DNA of 64,000 bases from Parambassis ranga (Eukaryota; Chordata; Actinopteri; Ambassidae), in assembly GCF_900634625.1 (NCBI RefSeq), contig NC_041037.1, forward strand, positions 18,729,650-18,793,649, written 5' to 3'. This document shows, in pieces, positions 46,127-59,372 of this stretch (positions are counted from its first letter, which is position 1; every line of letters starts with the position of its first letter). A program made the position numbers and the translations under genes. The notes under the pieces were generated by a model that saw only the letters and a program-made list of their open reading frames with translations, was not told the DNA's origin and ran no database searches.

Positions 46127-49100
46127 ACAGATGCTAAAGTCAGGGTTAGTTGGTGATAGTAACCGGGGCATGCAATGTTGTAGATTTCCACTCAAGAGTT
46201 CCGGGGACCTTGGTGTCAGTCCCCTGATATCAAGAGCTGTTTTTTCACCCGTGGTTAATTTCTGGTTTTAATTGTGGTCGGATTTTAACAGATTTTATAG
46301 GGAAAACCATTGGGCGATTGACATTTTCGGCTGTCCATTGGGAGGACGCTTTGCACCCTCATGAATGTGTAAAGATGCGACCGGAAAAATACACTCACAG
46401 TCTGTTTCCAAAAGGCTGACATATGACCTCGTCTTCTCTGTCTGTCTCACCTTTTCCTTTAACACCAGCCAGCCTTTGGACAATAAAAGTAATTCATGTC
46501 TTCTTATTTGACCATGCATTTTTTCAGCTTTCCCCCTGGATCACTTCTTTTTCTAGAGCTCTGGCTTTTCTCAGCACTGCATTAATTGGCCCTTTGCCAG
46601 CCTGGTGGAGTCAGTGTAGTTGATCTCCTCTCTGTCACTGGCTGCTGCCTTTAGTGGCCCCTTCACACCTATATGTACTACCACTGAGGCAGCTGGGTTG
46701 GCTGCTCTCTGTGTAGCTTTCTCTCCTGACCTTCACCTGAACCTGTGGGCTGTCAAGAGGCCCTAACACTGGACATAGAAACCACCTGATGTTCCCCGGC
46801 TGCTTTGGACATTCTCCTGTCCACATTAATTGAAATATAGAGTATTGAGCTTCCACATGTCTGTTGTGAGGTGTTTTTTTATTCTATTTCCACATGGTGA
46901 AGGTTATGTCAGCATGTCACAATAACTTCATGCATCATTGCTGTTTATGGGCTGTGCAGCATACTTGAGGCTTGCATCCAAGGGAAGGAGCGTAAACAAC
47001 TGCTTTAAAACACATTGGGCAATGTTATACAGAACAGGAGCCAATGAAAATATTGAATGAATCAACTGCATGCAGTTAAAGAAAGCAGTAACAATATTTC
47101 AGTAGATAGAAAACAAATAGTTGAGGGCAAATGACCAGAAACCGAATGGTGTAGCAGATGGGAGGCAAGCTGACTTCACTGAGAAAAGGAGTGATGGCCC
47201 TCACAGGCTGGCAGAGATGGTTAGGGGCAGGTCCAGATTCACATTGTAAGCTTCATAATGTGGCTTACCTTCCTCAGCTCCCACTACTCCTCTAACAACT
47301 TACAAACCTACAAAGGTTGGACCATCACTGGACCCTATTTCATTTCAAGTCGAAACATACAGCCCTCAAACATTGCTGAACATTGTCTTTAAAAGAGGTG
47401 CTGACAAGAAATGAACCCTCTTATAAGGGGCCCTACAAGACATAATTTAGTCTGACTCTCTCACATACATATATTCTCCCCTAACATACACAACCTGTGC
47501 AAATGCAGGCACGCACAGCTCGGTGGAAAGTGAAATGAGAGAACTTCTCAGGCCTGGTAGCTCTTAGGTCGGTTTAGCAGGAGAGGCGGCGGCTACACAA
47601 GGAGTTAACTTGTTTCAATAATCAATAGATTCATAGACTATAAAAACAGTGGTTAGTTGCAAGCCTATTAGAAATGTTCATGACATGCATCCATGATGAA
47701 TAAAAATGTTCGAATAAAGCAGGGAAGTGCTTCAACACACAAAAGTACTTTTAGTGTGAGATGGAGACATGACCACACAACGTACAACCTATCAAACAAA
47801 GAAGAATGAAACATTGAATCATACCGTCTCAATAGTTCAGGCGGTGCTGTGATGGCTCACTTTTAGTGACACTTGAGACTGGAGTGGGGTGCTCTTCAGG
47901 GTGCACGAGGTAAAGCGAGGCATTCCCACCACTTATCATACAGAGAATGTTAAAAAAGAAGAGAGAGAAGTGGAAATAAAGGGGAAAGTGGCAGAAGAGA
48001 GTCTGGATAATTGAGGAGTGGAACAAAGGCAGGCCAAATTTCCTCGTAACCAAATGAGGAATTAAGAGAGATGTGCTTCTGCCAATTATATACCCCATAA
48101 GTAATGCAAGTGAGCTCATTAGCTAAAGGGCTGAGTTTTCTACAGCAGGCCATTCTGCACTGTTTCACTGCTGAATGGCTTTAGAGGCTTTAATAGAGAC
48201 ACCCCGCACAGCTCAGTCACTGAGAGTCCACTCAAGAGTGCTGTTTTATAATGGCCCCTATTTGGACTCATTACAGACAGTACCTTTTAATGCATATTGA
48301 TGTACTTAAGCAGAGGTAAGAGCCAGGCTTTGTTGCAAAGGAGTGACTGGATTGTGAATGTATTGTACTGTCGGGAACAAAAAAAGGTGGTCTGGTAATG
48401 TTGCTGTGTGACAGAAAATGGATTTTGAGTGCAGCAAGTCTTGATGGCTAATAGTGGGCCAATAGAGTGATTTCCATAATGGCAGCAGCAGCAGCAGCAG
48501 CAGCTTTAAAGACTGCGGCACTGTGGTGAAGGTGGGTTCGGCTGTTAGAATGCGGAAACAGAAGCTTTTGTGAATGCCATTTGATGCTAGTGTTGATTCT
48601 CTACAGAACAGAGCCAACAGAAAACTAAACGGTTCCTAACTTTGGGTAGCTTTCCTTAAATTTGCTTCCAGTCATGCAATAAAACGTGTATTTTGTAACA
48701 AATGTGTCACAATTCTTGTCCTAACTTATTAGAACCAGTTGTTCAAAGATTGTTCTGAACATGTTGAACATTTATGAATTGGAAACTAGAAAGAACTCAT
48801 TGTCTCATATGAGACCCACTACGGTGGTTTCAAGGCTACAGGTTGGCTGAAGAGGTGGGGTACATGCTAGATGGGTCACCAAACTGTCTCATGGTAAACA
48901 TGGAGAGACACAAAACCAGTCACACTTCCACTCATTGTCAACTTCTGTGGGAAAAAAAAAGATTAGCAGCAGACAGTTGAATGTTGAACAAGGTAATTCC
49001 AATTCAATTGATGTGTGAATGCAGCCAGTAAGTGTTTCACAGCAATCATACTTATGTACTTCATACTTTTTTCCTGCCAGGTTTACACCCTTTAGTTAAT

Positions 49101-49493
49101 ATTGTAGATAAGAGAAAATACATGTAGCTTTGATATCAAAGAAATAAATAATCAATGTTCCTGATAAAACCTTTTCCTTCTTGGGAAAGTGGCTGCTCTC
49201 TTGCTGTATGCTCTGCCAATCCTCACCTGGAGCAGCCACACAGTCTGGCAGACACAGAGCCAACTGATGTGACTGCACAGAACATGCCAGTTAAAGTCTA
49301 GAAAAGTGACTTCAGACCCTGTGCAGCTCATGTGTGAGCAAGGCTATTTAGCATAACACAAACATGGATTACCCATCTTGAAAATAACAGCAGGATAAAC
49401 TCAGTCAGTGAAGCAGGATACAATAAGAGATTGTGATGTTACTTGGTTGGTTGGTGTGGAAGTCCAACAGCAGCTAGCATTAGCTAAATTGTA
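46127..49493. other. non-coding DNA with (GCA)n
   Basis: No gene is supportable over 3.4 kb. A (GCA)n trinucleotide run lies at about 48481-48502. Frames at 47829-48119 and 48306-48617 are chance-length and lack domains. Confidence 0.5.
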
Positions 49494-50690
49494 GTGACAG
49501 CTTTGACAGTGAATACCAAGCAAAGATTGTCCACCTTCATGCTTTGTCTCTTAATTGTTAAAAGGGGTCCGTCCCAGCTTTACGAATATAATAAAGTTAA
49601 AGACGAGGTTCAAGTGCTGCTGTCAAAGACAAAAAGTTACTCTTTAACAACTGACATGTGGTCATCAGTTAACATGACACCATATATGTCCCTAACTGTC
49701 CACACCATTACACCTAAGTGGAAACTTGACTCCAAATGTCTCCAAACAACATATTTTCCTGAAAGTCCTATGGCGGACAATCTTGCTGCAGCACTTTAAG
49801 CTGCACTTCAGGACTGGCAACTTGTCGAGACAAAACTTTCTGCCATAACTTTTCTGCTGCAATCAGGTCCCTGCATTGGCCGTGGCCTAACTGCTTCGGT
49901 CACAATCTAAACTTGGCTGTCACAAATGCATTGCATAAGCAAAGGCAAATAACCGAGCGTGCCCTTGGACTCTGCCATAATATTGTCAGGTGATGGTAAG
50001 CATAAATGTGTATCTGAATCTGTTAACGTTATATGGTGTAACTAAGAATAGAATGAAATAATACACATTAGGGGCTTATTTATTTATTCTTTGTTTATCG
50101 AGTCATTCATCCATCAGCAGGACTGCACAACTCGCTAGGGCTCCAAACTGGCAATGGTGGAGCACATCCTTGAGCCCAGGCCTAGACGATCAGACACGTC
50201 CTGTCTGATGACAGAAGGAGTAACCTGTCTCTGACCTGGCAGGACATGGATGTCTTGAAAGCTGTTTACGATGTACTGTAACCAGTTGGTGATTTCACTG
50301 ATTTGTCAGGAGAAAATGATGTGACCAGTTCCTCTATCCTCCCAATACTCCAGCTTTGCAAGAACAGTGTGTTGGATACGTCAGAAAACAACCTCCAGCT
50401 AACAAAGTCAGTAAAAACTGGAATTCTAAAAAAGCTGGAGACCAAGTACGAATGTGATTCAGTGCGCAAATTATTGCACTTTACTTTACCCCCATTACCG
50501 TGGAGGATATGAGACTGATGACAATGCACTTGCTGAGAACAAGGCTGGATTACAGGCGGAGATTGTGAGCTTGGAGGGGCAAGCACCAGCAGGTCCAGTG
50601 GCCATCAGTGGAAGAGCAAGAGGAACAACCTGAACCTCCACAAAAAAGATGACTCCTGGAAGTCTTGAAATGCATGAGTGATCAGACATA
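49494..50690 (+). pseudogene. hAT transposase relic (ZBED1/Ac-like)
   Basis: Consecutive blocks of a hAT transposase core appear in order but in different frames. The 49494-49799 frame has SLTTDMWSSVNMTPYMSLTV followed by a WKLDS...TTYFPES segment, typical of the first catalytic block. Near 49892 another frame gives CFGHNLNLAVTNAL, the conserved C-x2-H-x-L-N-L block. From about 50240, WQDMDVLKAVYDVL-stop-PVGDFTDLSGEN leads into SSSILPILQLCKNSVLDTSE and the segment ending LETKYE. A PHYRGGYETDD fragment follows in a third frame at about 50490. The C-terminal dimerisation region is not seen. Stops, frameshifts and loss of both ends make it inactive. No terminal repeats found. Confidence 0.8.
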
Positions 50691-50829
50691 TCGCGAGATG
50701 AAGAGGGAAGACGAAAAGATACATAAATAAATGTGCCTTGGTAAAGGCCTGCAAGTGCTTTGGTAGACTTCAGTACAGCCTACAAACAAAGATAAAAGCA
50801 ATGTAAAGTCAGTCTTGTTGTATGGCTCT

Positions 50830-51150
50830 GAAAGAGGTGAACAGGACTCAAATTAGGAAAAAACTACTGGAACGCACAGGAGAACACACTTACGAGGTGA
50901 CACACAAGGCAACCCGACAAAGACAAAGGGGAGCACAGGTCTTAAATAGACAAAGGTAACAAGACACAGGTGAACACAATCAGGGTGGGGCAGGTAATCA
51001 CAAAAGCTGGGAAACACGGGGGAAGTAAAACCAAAGGAAAAAAGAACACATGGAAGACAAGACTTCCAAAGTAAAAGAGGAAAAACGACAGAACCAAAGG
51101 AAATGACACAGACAGCCAGAACACAGGACAACACAGGGAAGACCAACACA
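50830..51150 (-). repeat. LTR-like segment
   Basis: An adenine-rich plus strand with words such as GAACACAATCAGGGTGGGGC, GGTAATCACAAAAGCTGGG and AACACGGGGGAAGTAAAACC; the reverse complement resembles the leader part of fish Gypsy LTRs. The overlapping hydrophobic frames on its minus strand (50853-51149 and 50942-51151) are low-complexity shadows. Ends not defined. Confidence 0.3.
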
Positions 51151-54100
51151 TTATGAAAAAATCAATTTATACTAAGCAAACAAGGATCAAATCAACACAC
51201 AGGGGAACCCAGGAGCAGAAAGGACAACCTAAGGAAGTTAAAAAAATACTAAAATATCCAGGAAAGCAACAAAGACCAAGAACATGTGAACATGGATAGA
51301 GATAGATGGAAGAAGATGATAGCAGCTTTATGTCCTATTGGGAATAAAGATGATTAAGTAAGTAGGCTACCTCTAACATCACCTTGTATAACCACTAAAG
51401 ACTGGGATAATAAAATAATATTGTCACATCTGCCTTTGCCTCCCTGAGTTTTAGTTTTATGAAATATTAAATGTCAATCCACTTTTATCACTGGGATATG
51501 TTTTATATAATTATGTATCAAGCATGGCTTTTTTAATTATTACTTTGCCTGCGTGGCCAGTTAGCTGTGTGTCGAGCAGTGTTAGATGAAATAGATTTCA
51601 TAAAGATCAAAGGGCTTGGCTTCACTAATGAGGTAAGCTTATGGACTAATTGGCATTCTATATTTAGACTGTCCAGTTGCAAGGTGATATCTTGGCGAGG
51701 ATACATTTAAAAAACAAAATGATGTCTAGAAAATGTGATGGTCAGATCTATAGTATGCCATTTTTGCTATAATGCAGTTTTTATGTAATAAAGTGTATGT
51801 AATATAGCAGCGCTCTCAAGTCTCACACAGAGACACAGGAAATGATTAACTTCACTGCATATAAATGAGTCAAAGGCAGACTACTGTGCGCTCCAATGCT
51901 GTGATTAGCCAGAAAATAGAATTTCTCAGCCAATCAGAAAATAGTTTCTTGTTGCCAGGTGAGGTCTGGTGAGGTCTTAGCTGCAAGCACCTGTTCTTTG
52001 AACGTGCAGACAGACACAACCTATCCTCTGAATGCAAGATGTAGACAAGGTGGAGGTGGAAGAGAACTGCCAGGAGAGGGACAGAATAACCAGGTACACC
52101 ACTGTTCAAGGGGCCCTTCTACCCAAAATGGCCTCCACTGCAGAAGCGTCTCCCTTTTTTGTCTCCTGACTATCTAAGTCTCAATCATCCTGGATAAATG
52201 TAAGAATTATATTCTAAATATATCTTATATCTGCTGTAGTTATCGATGTGTTCATTCATGTTGTCCTTACTATGACAGATGAATTTGTTTTTAGTATCTG
52301 TAGTGATTTTGACTTTGTGTAAATGTTTATTTAACAAAGGGAGATTTTGTATTTACAGATCTTACTTAACATATTGTTTGTGAAAATAATTAAAAACATT
52401 ATAATTTGTGTGTATTATCACAAAGGCTTAATTAAATTCCAATTTGACTGATTAACCAATACCAACCTTGTCTGGTTCTTGCCAGCCATCTAACTGTGTG
52501 CTCAGCTAATTTAGCCAGAAAGTTTTTTTTTTTCTAATACTGACCCTCTCTAAAATCAACACATTTTTTGCTGGTCCCATCTTCTCTGTGTGCACTAAAA
52601 TTGCACAAGACTGCTAAAGTTTCTGGTCACAATCAGCCTGGAGTTCATTGATTAGAGTTAAGCAAGCTAACGATATTGTGTGCAAACCCTACTGCAGCTG
52701 TACTGAAGGTTTGTTCCTTCATGATTGTACCCACATGATGCACATCCATCCATCCACCAGTAGTTGTTCTGGTGTCATCATTTCAGAAGAAGATTTGAAA
52801 AAACTCCCATACAATAACGAAAACGTTTTACAAATAAACCTAAGCTTGTCTCTGTGTCGACACGGTCTGCATGTGTGACCTGCGGGAGTGTATGCAAGCA
52901 CAGGTGTTATAAAATCGGCTTTTAGACAGAGCAGAGAGAGTCAGTATGGACTAGTCCTTTAACTGGATAAGTTAACTAATGGTCTGTGATCCATGAGGAG
53001 TACATCAAGCTAACTAGACATTAGAGTTGCTTGTTGGAACTAATCTATCAGCAACTGGCTGAATCCATCACTGTATTTTTAAGCTGGGTGTTTTTTTAAT
53101 TGTTTGTATGAATGCTTTCATCCCTAAACATTCCACTAAATAAAGTGCAAATTAACTTGCATACAGAGGCCATATAATGTCAGTTCTTTGTGCAGTCATT
53201 TCTTTCAAGAAACAGTGTAGCTGATTAACAACAATCAAGCTGTTTTCAGTGGTTGCTGTCTGATCAATTGGTGCTGAAAAGTCTCGTCTATTCATAAGTA
53301 ACCACGCTAAAACATTCATGTTCTGTTCTGTCAATATTCACATATCTTCACCTTTTGATCATTTAGATGATGCATGAACATGCATGAATCTGATCTGATG
53401 AATGGTCCATGCATGAATATATCAGCAAATCGCCAACAGATGGAATGATGGAAGCCAATTAGAACATTTTAAAATAATGTCCAGCCCTGCTGAAACCAAC
53501 AAACCCAGACACAAAGCATGGTTATGTTTATGCTAGTTGGCCAGAATAGAATTTATGGACATATGGTCCGATTCATCTGCTCACAGGAGTGAAAGTCAAC
53601 TTTGTTTCACTCATGGTTTGGGTTGGGGAATTAAAAAACTACTAGATAAGATCAGACTTAAAAAAACAGTGTTAGTTCGAGCTGAAGATCACAATTTGGG
53701 GGTAAAAACGCACAATGAAAAAACGCTCCCTTCTGATGCCTCCGTTTCCAGCTAGGAGAGGTTCCACCAGCCCATCTGAGTTGTGTAAGCTACATTTAAC
53801 ACTCAACAGGGCCAATTGGATGTACATGGTGAAGATTTTCAGTTAGTGCATCCTAGGGTCCAAAGGTGACATTAAAATTGTTGAACCAATGTCCAGGTTT
53901 GTTACGGAGAAGTTGATATACAGCGGAACTGACACTACTGCATGCACAAATAAAAGAAACAGGAAGCAGGTAAAAGGCACAAATAACGGAACACTTCCCT
54001 CTCAATCTTTCCATCACGCATCACAAATGATGTACAGTCTGATATAATAGGATAACTACATCCAAAAGGTCAAAGGTCAACTTCACAGCAATACTGTGTT

Positions 54101-55018
54101 CTGTGTCACATCTTTTGAACACAAGTGTAACCAGATGAGGATTGCCTGGCACCTGTCAGCCATTAGCAACACCCATTGAAAGGCCACACCAGGAGAGATT
54201 ACTCATCTCATTTGGCCTGGCAGCACCTTGGGATCCTCCAACAGAGACTTGGACAACACTGCCTGTTCCGCCACTGATGCCCAGCTCCACATAAGTGAGT
54301 GACTATTTAATGCCAATTCCTTGTAGACTTTAGGACTCAAGGGTGATGGATAAGAATCCAGAAGTAGGTAACACTTTAGCTTCTGATATGCACCACAATT
54401 ATGTCAAATTAAACAATCATTTGATTTTTCTTAGCAGCATATTTAGCAACAACAAAGACAACATAATGGTGACAGTGCTGGTGTGATGTTCATGGTTGGC
54501 CTGTTTGAAAATCACACACAGAACCCGTCCTCCCTCTCCATCAAGCATGTGTCATTTCATATCTATCCTCCCTGCCATTATGTTTATTCATGATAATTAG
54601 GTGGGCAGCACATGATTTTTTTTATACACAAAAGTTAATAACAGGCTTTCTGTTCTTTCAGTGTGAAAATTAGGCTTTTACGGCAGTGCTGGTACAGTTG
54701 GCAGCCTTTGTTAGTGTATATAGAAAGAGAAGACAACAGACAGGCTGAAAATGGTGGTTTGTCAAGGTCAGCCAGTGTTGATGTGAGAGCCGCTTGAAGG
54801 AAGCAACTGTTAAGTGTTCAGTCTACTGTAGTACTGCAAATCTGATTTACACTCACATTATAACTGCTCCGCAATTATCAGCAGCAGTGAGACTCACTGA
54901 AATCAGAAACAGGGTTTTTTGTAAATGAGGTCAAATGAGAACTAGTCAATGAGAAGAAATGGGGCAAAACACTCACAAACATTTCTGAAAAAGAAAATTA
55001 AATCAATCAAAAATTTAA
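51151..55018. other. non-coding DNA, mostly featureless
   Basis: About 3.9 kb without a supportable gene. At 54195-54260 the words CATTTGGCCTGGCAGCACCT and TGGGATCCTCCA resemble a fragment of a fish LINE, too short to classify. Confidence 0.45.
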
Positions 55019-55090
55019 AAAAAAAGTATAATATATATTTTTAATATATATATATATTGTATTGTATTATATTATATTATATTTTTTAAA
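55019..55090 (+). repeat. AT-rich low-complexity tract
   Basis: Runs of (TA)n and TATTA words, nearly pure A+T over about 70 bases. Confidence 0.85.
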
Positions 55091-56514
55091 AAGTCACACA
55101 AATTGGGAAAAAACACAAAGATTTCCCTTTGTTTTAAAAATGAAATTTGTGAGAAAATCAAACCAAATTTTAGAGGATAAAGAGTAAAAACTTACAACAA
55201 TCTGAATATGGTCTGAGATTATAAGATCATACAATTGTGAGGAAAAAAAATAGTAACTTTCTTCATCTATAGTTGTCTCATTCTGCTAGGTGTCGATAAA
55301 ACAAAGCATCCTTGCTGGTTATGGCATCTGAGTATTCTCCTTGTGGCCTAATAACACATTGTAACTGTCAATTTTAAGTAAAAGCCACGCCCCTTGGTAA
55401 TAATAGCCTACTGTGTTTCTGATGGTGAGCAGCACAGAGCTAACACATAACACTACACTTTATCAATACACTATGTGTGTGTGTGTGTGGCTCCGCACAG
55501 TAGTGCCATATATGTCAATAAGACTAATGCCATATGCCAGAATGCTGACATATTCTGAAGCATTTGTCTTTCAACCAAGAGCGGCGTACAATCAGCTGTT
55601 AAATCCCGGTGCAGCTGCACACGTGTTTTGACTGTAAAAAGCAGCATCTGCTGAATTTTTATGGCCGTCAAAACAGTACAAGCCAAACAGATTTACACGC
55701 TTCGTTGTTTTCCTACAAGTGTGATTTTGTTTCATGAGCTGTAGTTTGGATTGGCAAGTGGAAAATTGTGCAGATTTGCAGCTATTTGAGAAGATGCTTT
55801 CCAAAGACCGCAGGAATAAACAGCTGTCAAATGATGCTTGAAGCACAGTAACATCCACTGCTGAGTGGATCATAAGCTCTGAATCATTTTATGTAACTAT
55901 GAAAGGCAACATATAATACAGCACTTGAAAGCTTTGTAGCTGCACAATCCAGCTGCATACAGAACCTCTCTGTGTGTGGTCTATGGATGGGCATTTCAAG
56001 TTAAAATATTATCCAGTTTGCATCTATCTGACCTTTTTTTCCCTCTGGACTGAGTCCAGTAACAACAAAGCTAGTGTCATTACCTATACATGAGTAGCAG
56101 TAAACTTGCTTGGTCTGCTGGCATGCGTTCGATGGCTTCTTGCATATCACAGCTACACACACATCGCACACTTTATATCTACTCTATACACTGACAAGAT
56201 AACACAATACCTTGTTCTCTAATGGGATGAAATGGCACAGTACTATCTGCTACGTGGATGCCCAGAACATCACTGAAAGTACATTACTATTCATCTATTC
56301 TTACATATTGTAAATGAGCTATTTACATAGCGAGCAGCTATATTTAGCATCACAAAAATGAGTAAGCCAGGACAATGTAACAAAGTAGAGAAAACGAGAA
56401 CACCCAACATGGACTAAAACATACACAGGAAATGAGCACTACATGCTGATAGGGCTATGTTAGCTTTTTGTGATTTACATGAGAATCGAAGAACTGAATT
56501 GCACACAGGGGAGA
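55091..56514. other. non-coding DNA
   Basis: No gene recognised; a short (TG)n run near 55472-55489. Confidence 0.45.
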
Positions 56515-56590
56515 AACGACATCGCGATTTTATAATGATTAATCGTGCACGGTCTAAATTAATAGATTCATTATTATTTGACAATTATTT
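56515..56590 (-). repeat. possible hAT-type MITE fragment
   Basis: GACATCGCGATTTTATAATG and ATTAATCGTGCACGGTC are, in reverse complement, like the TGCACGATTAAT...AATCGCGAT end of a common fish hAT MITE. No partner end found. Confidence 0.35.
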
Positions 56591-56709
56591 GTACTTCATT
56601 TGTACAATAAGTTAGGGTAAAAATTTTAATTACAAATCCAATCCAATGCAGTCCAATAGAAAAGGGGCCACATGAAAGATAGTGCTTTGTAGTTTGTGGA
56701 GGAGTCACC

Positions 56710-56745
56710 AGTACCACTCAATTGTTATAGCAATTGAGTGGTACT
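56710..56745. repeat. perfect 15-bp inverted repeat (hairpin)
   Basis: AGTACCACTCAATTG, loop TTATAG, CAATTGAGTGGTACT. All 15 positions pair. There is no following T-run and no larger flanking stem, so neither a transcription terminator nor a microRNA precursor is supported. Confidence 0.85.
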
Positions 56746-58292
56746 ACAATTCATTTTGAGTGGAGTTTAGCTTGGTGTTAAGTGTGCAGCTCCCACACCC
56801 TGATAAGTTACAAAGGGAGGTATGATGTTATACACATTTCTATTAGTGGGATGCTTAATGTGTAGCATCTGCTAATCCTCTTTGAAAAAAAATAGATGGA
56901 CTATTTCAAAATCCAACGTCAGGACCTAGGATGTAATCTTAGCAAAGTAAAAATATAGATTTCCAATAACAACTACAATTGTTTTAAAGCACCCAACACC
57001 CAAACAACTCTCATTACATGGAGCAAGTTCAAATGGATGGCTGATGGCGAGCCAGGTAAAAAGAGGATAAGGGACTAACATAACATAAATCATAAAATAA
57101 CTGGCCTCTGGTGGAAGTCTGCTTTTGGACTGTCTGCTCAGCTGTGGCCAAAGCTGTGAGTCAGAGATAGTGTCCTGCCATAAAGGTGAACTAATTGAGT
57201 CATCTCTAAAAAGATGCAGTATAAAAAAACTTTTCTGAACATTTCTGGAGTGTTTCACATTGTGTTCATGGGTACACAATGTTCTGGGACGACAGTCAGG
57301 TCAGGAGGAGGAATGGGGAGCAGGAGCATGTCCAAACCAAATAGACATAAATACTTGGGACTGTCTAGTCTGTGTTGTGCTTATGCATAACCATGACATA
57401 GTGATTACATTTTCAAGTGTGTGCAAGGATTCTGGAAACTGACAGATATATTAGAGCCTGAGATGATTTCAATCTCCTAATATTACCAGTCAAACATGAC
57501 ATAATGTGAGACATTAAAATTATCTACATATTTGTGCCTGCCATGTACAATTAAACGCAGTGAAGTCCTATCTTTTACAGCGTGTGCATACGGCAGTTCA
57601 CGTCCTGTATGAAGTTAATCTGAAGAGAGTCACAGTATAATTCAACTTAATGAAATCAAATAAACACACACACAGACACACAAACCACCATGGTCTGTAT
57701 GAGACACAAACACTGACACTCATAACAGGTTTGTGCATCATTTATTCATCATTTCATTCATTCACTCTTAAATCAAAAATAAATAACAAATTTAAAAAAA
57801 AAAATATAGACCTTTTATTTTTTTTGGACCTTTAAATTTATATGCGCTGATGAAAAAAATCCCAAGTTTTGATTTTGATATAATATAATATTTCTGATTA
57901 GTGTGGCCTGGAAGGTATTTGGTGCTCATCGAAATACCTTGTTAGGAGTTATAGAAAGAATGAATGAATGAATGAATGAATCAGGCTGAGATTTCCATTG
58001 CATTCAGCAGATTGGGGTTCTAGCAATGCTCTAAAATGGGTCTCAGGACAACCTCAAATTTGAAGTAGACACATTGGACAGAGAAGTAGAGATGACAGAG
58101 AAGTAGAGATGAGCCTACAATTCATCCACTATGCCCACTTAACGTGAACAAAGCATGTCATTGTAATCTCTATCGTCACCACCACCATCATCATCATCAT
58201 CATCATCAATGGACTACTGAGATGTGGGAAATAAGGGAAGTTCTAAACTACAAGCAGATTCACACTGGGTTTATCCAGCAGGAGCAGCAGAC
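56746..58292. other. non-coding DNA with tetranucleotide and trinucleotide repeats
   Basis: It contains (GAAT)n at about 57958-57981 and (CAT)n at about 58175-58208. The 117-residue frame at 56926-57279 has no recognised domain. Confidence 0.5.
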
Positions 58293-58306
58293 TAGTATTA
58301 GTTAGC
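58293..58306 (+). repeat. target-site duplication of Penelope-like element (left)
   Basis: TAGTATTAGTTAGC, repeated exactly at 59410-59423. A 14-bp variable-length duplication fits target-primed insertion by a Penelope-like element. Confidence 0.8.
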
Positions 58307-58380
58307 ATGTTGATGAAGATTCTCAGTCATCCAGGTCATCATACGTAGAGAAGATTGAAGCAAGGCGTCTGGACTTGTAG

Positions 58381-58434
58381 AGTTTTCTAGAAGACGTTTC
58401 GCTGCTCATCCAAGCAGCTTCATCAGTTCTAACT
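58381..58434 (-). ncRNA. hammerhead ribozyme motif, complete core (dimeric type)
   Basis: Minus strand, 5' to 3': stem I strand AGTTAGAA; core CTGATGA; stem II GCTGCT with loop TGGATG and AGCAGC; core GAAA; then CGTC; then stem I return strand TTCTA, a four-base bulge and ACT. All invariant core bases and the GTC cleavage triplet are present. Stem III is only the self-complementary ACGT, too short for one molecule but able to pair between two copies, the minimal form described for Penelope-like elements. Activity is inferred, not shown. Confidence 0.75.
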
Positions 58435-58589
58435 ATTTGGTGGGGAAACATGGTTTATATGTGGTTACAGACCTGTGTGGGTGGGTCTGGGTAAAACTTA
58501 AAAAACTTAAAAACAATAGCACTAAATGTTTCCATACTTACCTGTGATGTTCTGGCTGACTGGGCCAGGTGTGTCTAACTGGCTAACGA

Positions 58590-59330
58590 CTATGAAACTG
58601 CCGGAGGGGGACTGGTTGACAGCCCTTTGTTCTTACTGTGAGTATGTGCAAACTTCCTGGGAATGGATGGAATCACTGCATTGTATGTGGTAGAAAGATG
58701 ATGTCTGAGGCCACCACCTCTGTTAAGGGAAGGTTTTTCCAGCTTAACATAGATGGCTTCCTTGACTCCTCTTTCATACCACCTTTCCTCCCTGTCTAAA
58801 ATGTGAACGTTGTTGTCCTCAAAGGAGTGTCCTTTGTCTTTGAGGTGGAGGTGAACAGCTGAGTCTTGTCCTGAGGAGGTGGCTCTCCTGTGCTGAGCCA
58901 TTCTTCTGTGGAGTGGTTGTTTAGTTTCTCCAATGTACAGATCAGAGCATTCCTCACTGCACTGGACTGCATATATCACATTGCTGTGTTTCTCCCTGGG
59001 AATCTTATCCTCGGGTGAACCAGTCTCTGTCTCAGTGTTGTCATAGGTTTGAAATGGACCGGGATGTCATGGTTGCTGAAGATCCTGCGGAGTTTCTCTG
59101 ATACTCCTGACACATATGGAATGGAGATGTTCTTTCTCTGCCTGGTGTTGTCCTTCTTCTTGTTGTTGGGGGGTCTTGTTTTTGTGGCTTTGATGAGTGC
59201 CCACTTCGGGTAGCCACATGTTTGCAGGGCCTTCCTGATGTGGTGTTGCTCCTTCTTCTTCCCCTCTGAGCTGGTGGGTACAGTTTGTGCTCTGTGCTGC
59301 AGGGTCCTGATGACTCCCAGTTAGAACTGA
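58590..59330 (-). pseudogene. Penelope-like polyprotein C-terminal part: linker and GIY-YIG endonuclease
   Basis: The endonuclease frame (58979 to 58590, 129 residues) has IYA at 2-4 in the GIY position, a C7-x3-C11 pair, YIG at 15-17, the HRR arginines at 24-26, H30, E74 (KEAIYVK) and N86 (SLNRG). The cysteine pair between the GIY and YIG motifs is a mark of Penelope-like endonucleases, which nick the target for primed reverse transcription. Upstream on the minus strand (about 59330-59020) a neighbouring frame reads the linker (HIRKALQTCGYPKWALIKA, then SIPYVSGVSEKLRRIF). It joins the endonuclease frame through a one-base indel near 59015. The reverse transcriptase is missing. Catalytic residues of the nuclease appear intact, but there is no upstream start. 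Confidence 0.85.
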
Positions 59331-59372
59331 TGAAGCTGCTTGGATGAGCAGCGAAACACCTTCTAGAAAACT
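59319..59372 (+). ncRNA. hammerhead ribozyme motif, cleavage triplet lost
   Basis: The inverted copy of the motif at 58381-58434. Stem I, CTGATGA, stem II and GAAA are unchanged, but the cleavage region reads GAAACACC instead of GAAACGTC. Both the self-complementary stem III and the GTC triplet are lost, so it should not self-cleave. Confidence 0.65.

Noticed and set aside
50853..51151. Hydrophobic minus-strand frames that look like membrane proteins
   Set aside because: Produced by a T-rich, probably LTR-derived segment; two overlapping frames look equally hydrophobic.
56710..56745. Hairpin as a microRNA precursor or terminator
   Set aside because: The stem is only 15 bp with no flanking extension for a microRNA, and no T-run follows it.
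57958..58208. Regularly spaced repeats as a CRISPR-like array
   Set aside because: They are GAAT and CAT microsatellites without unique spacers, and the genome is eukaryotic.
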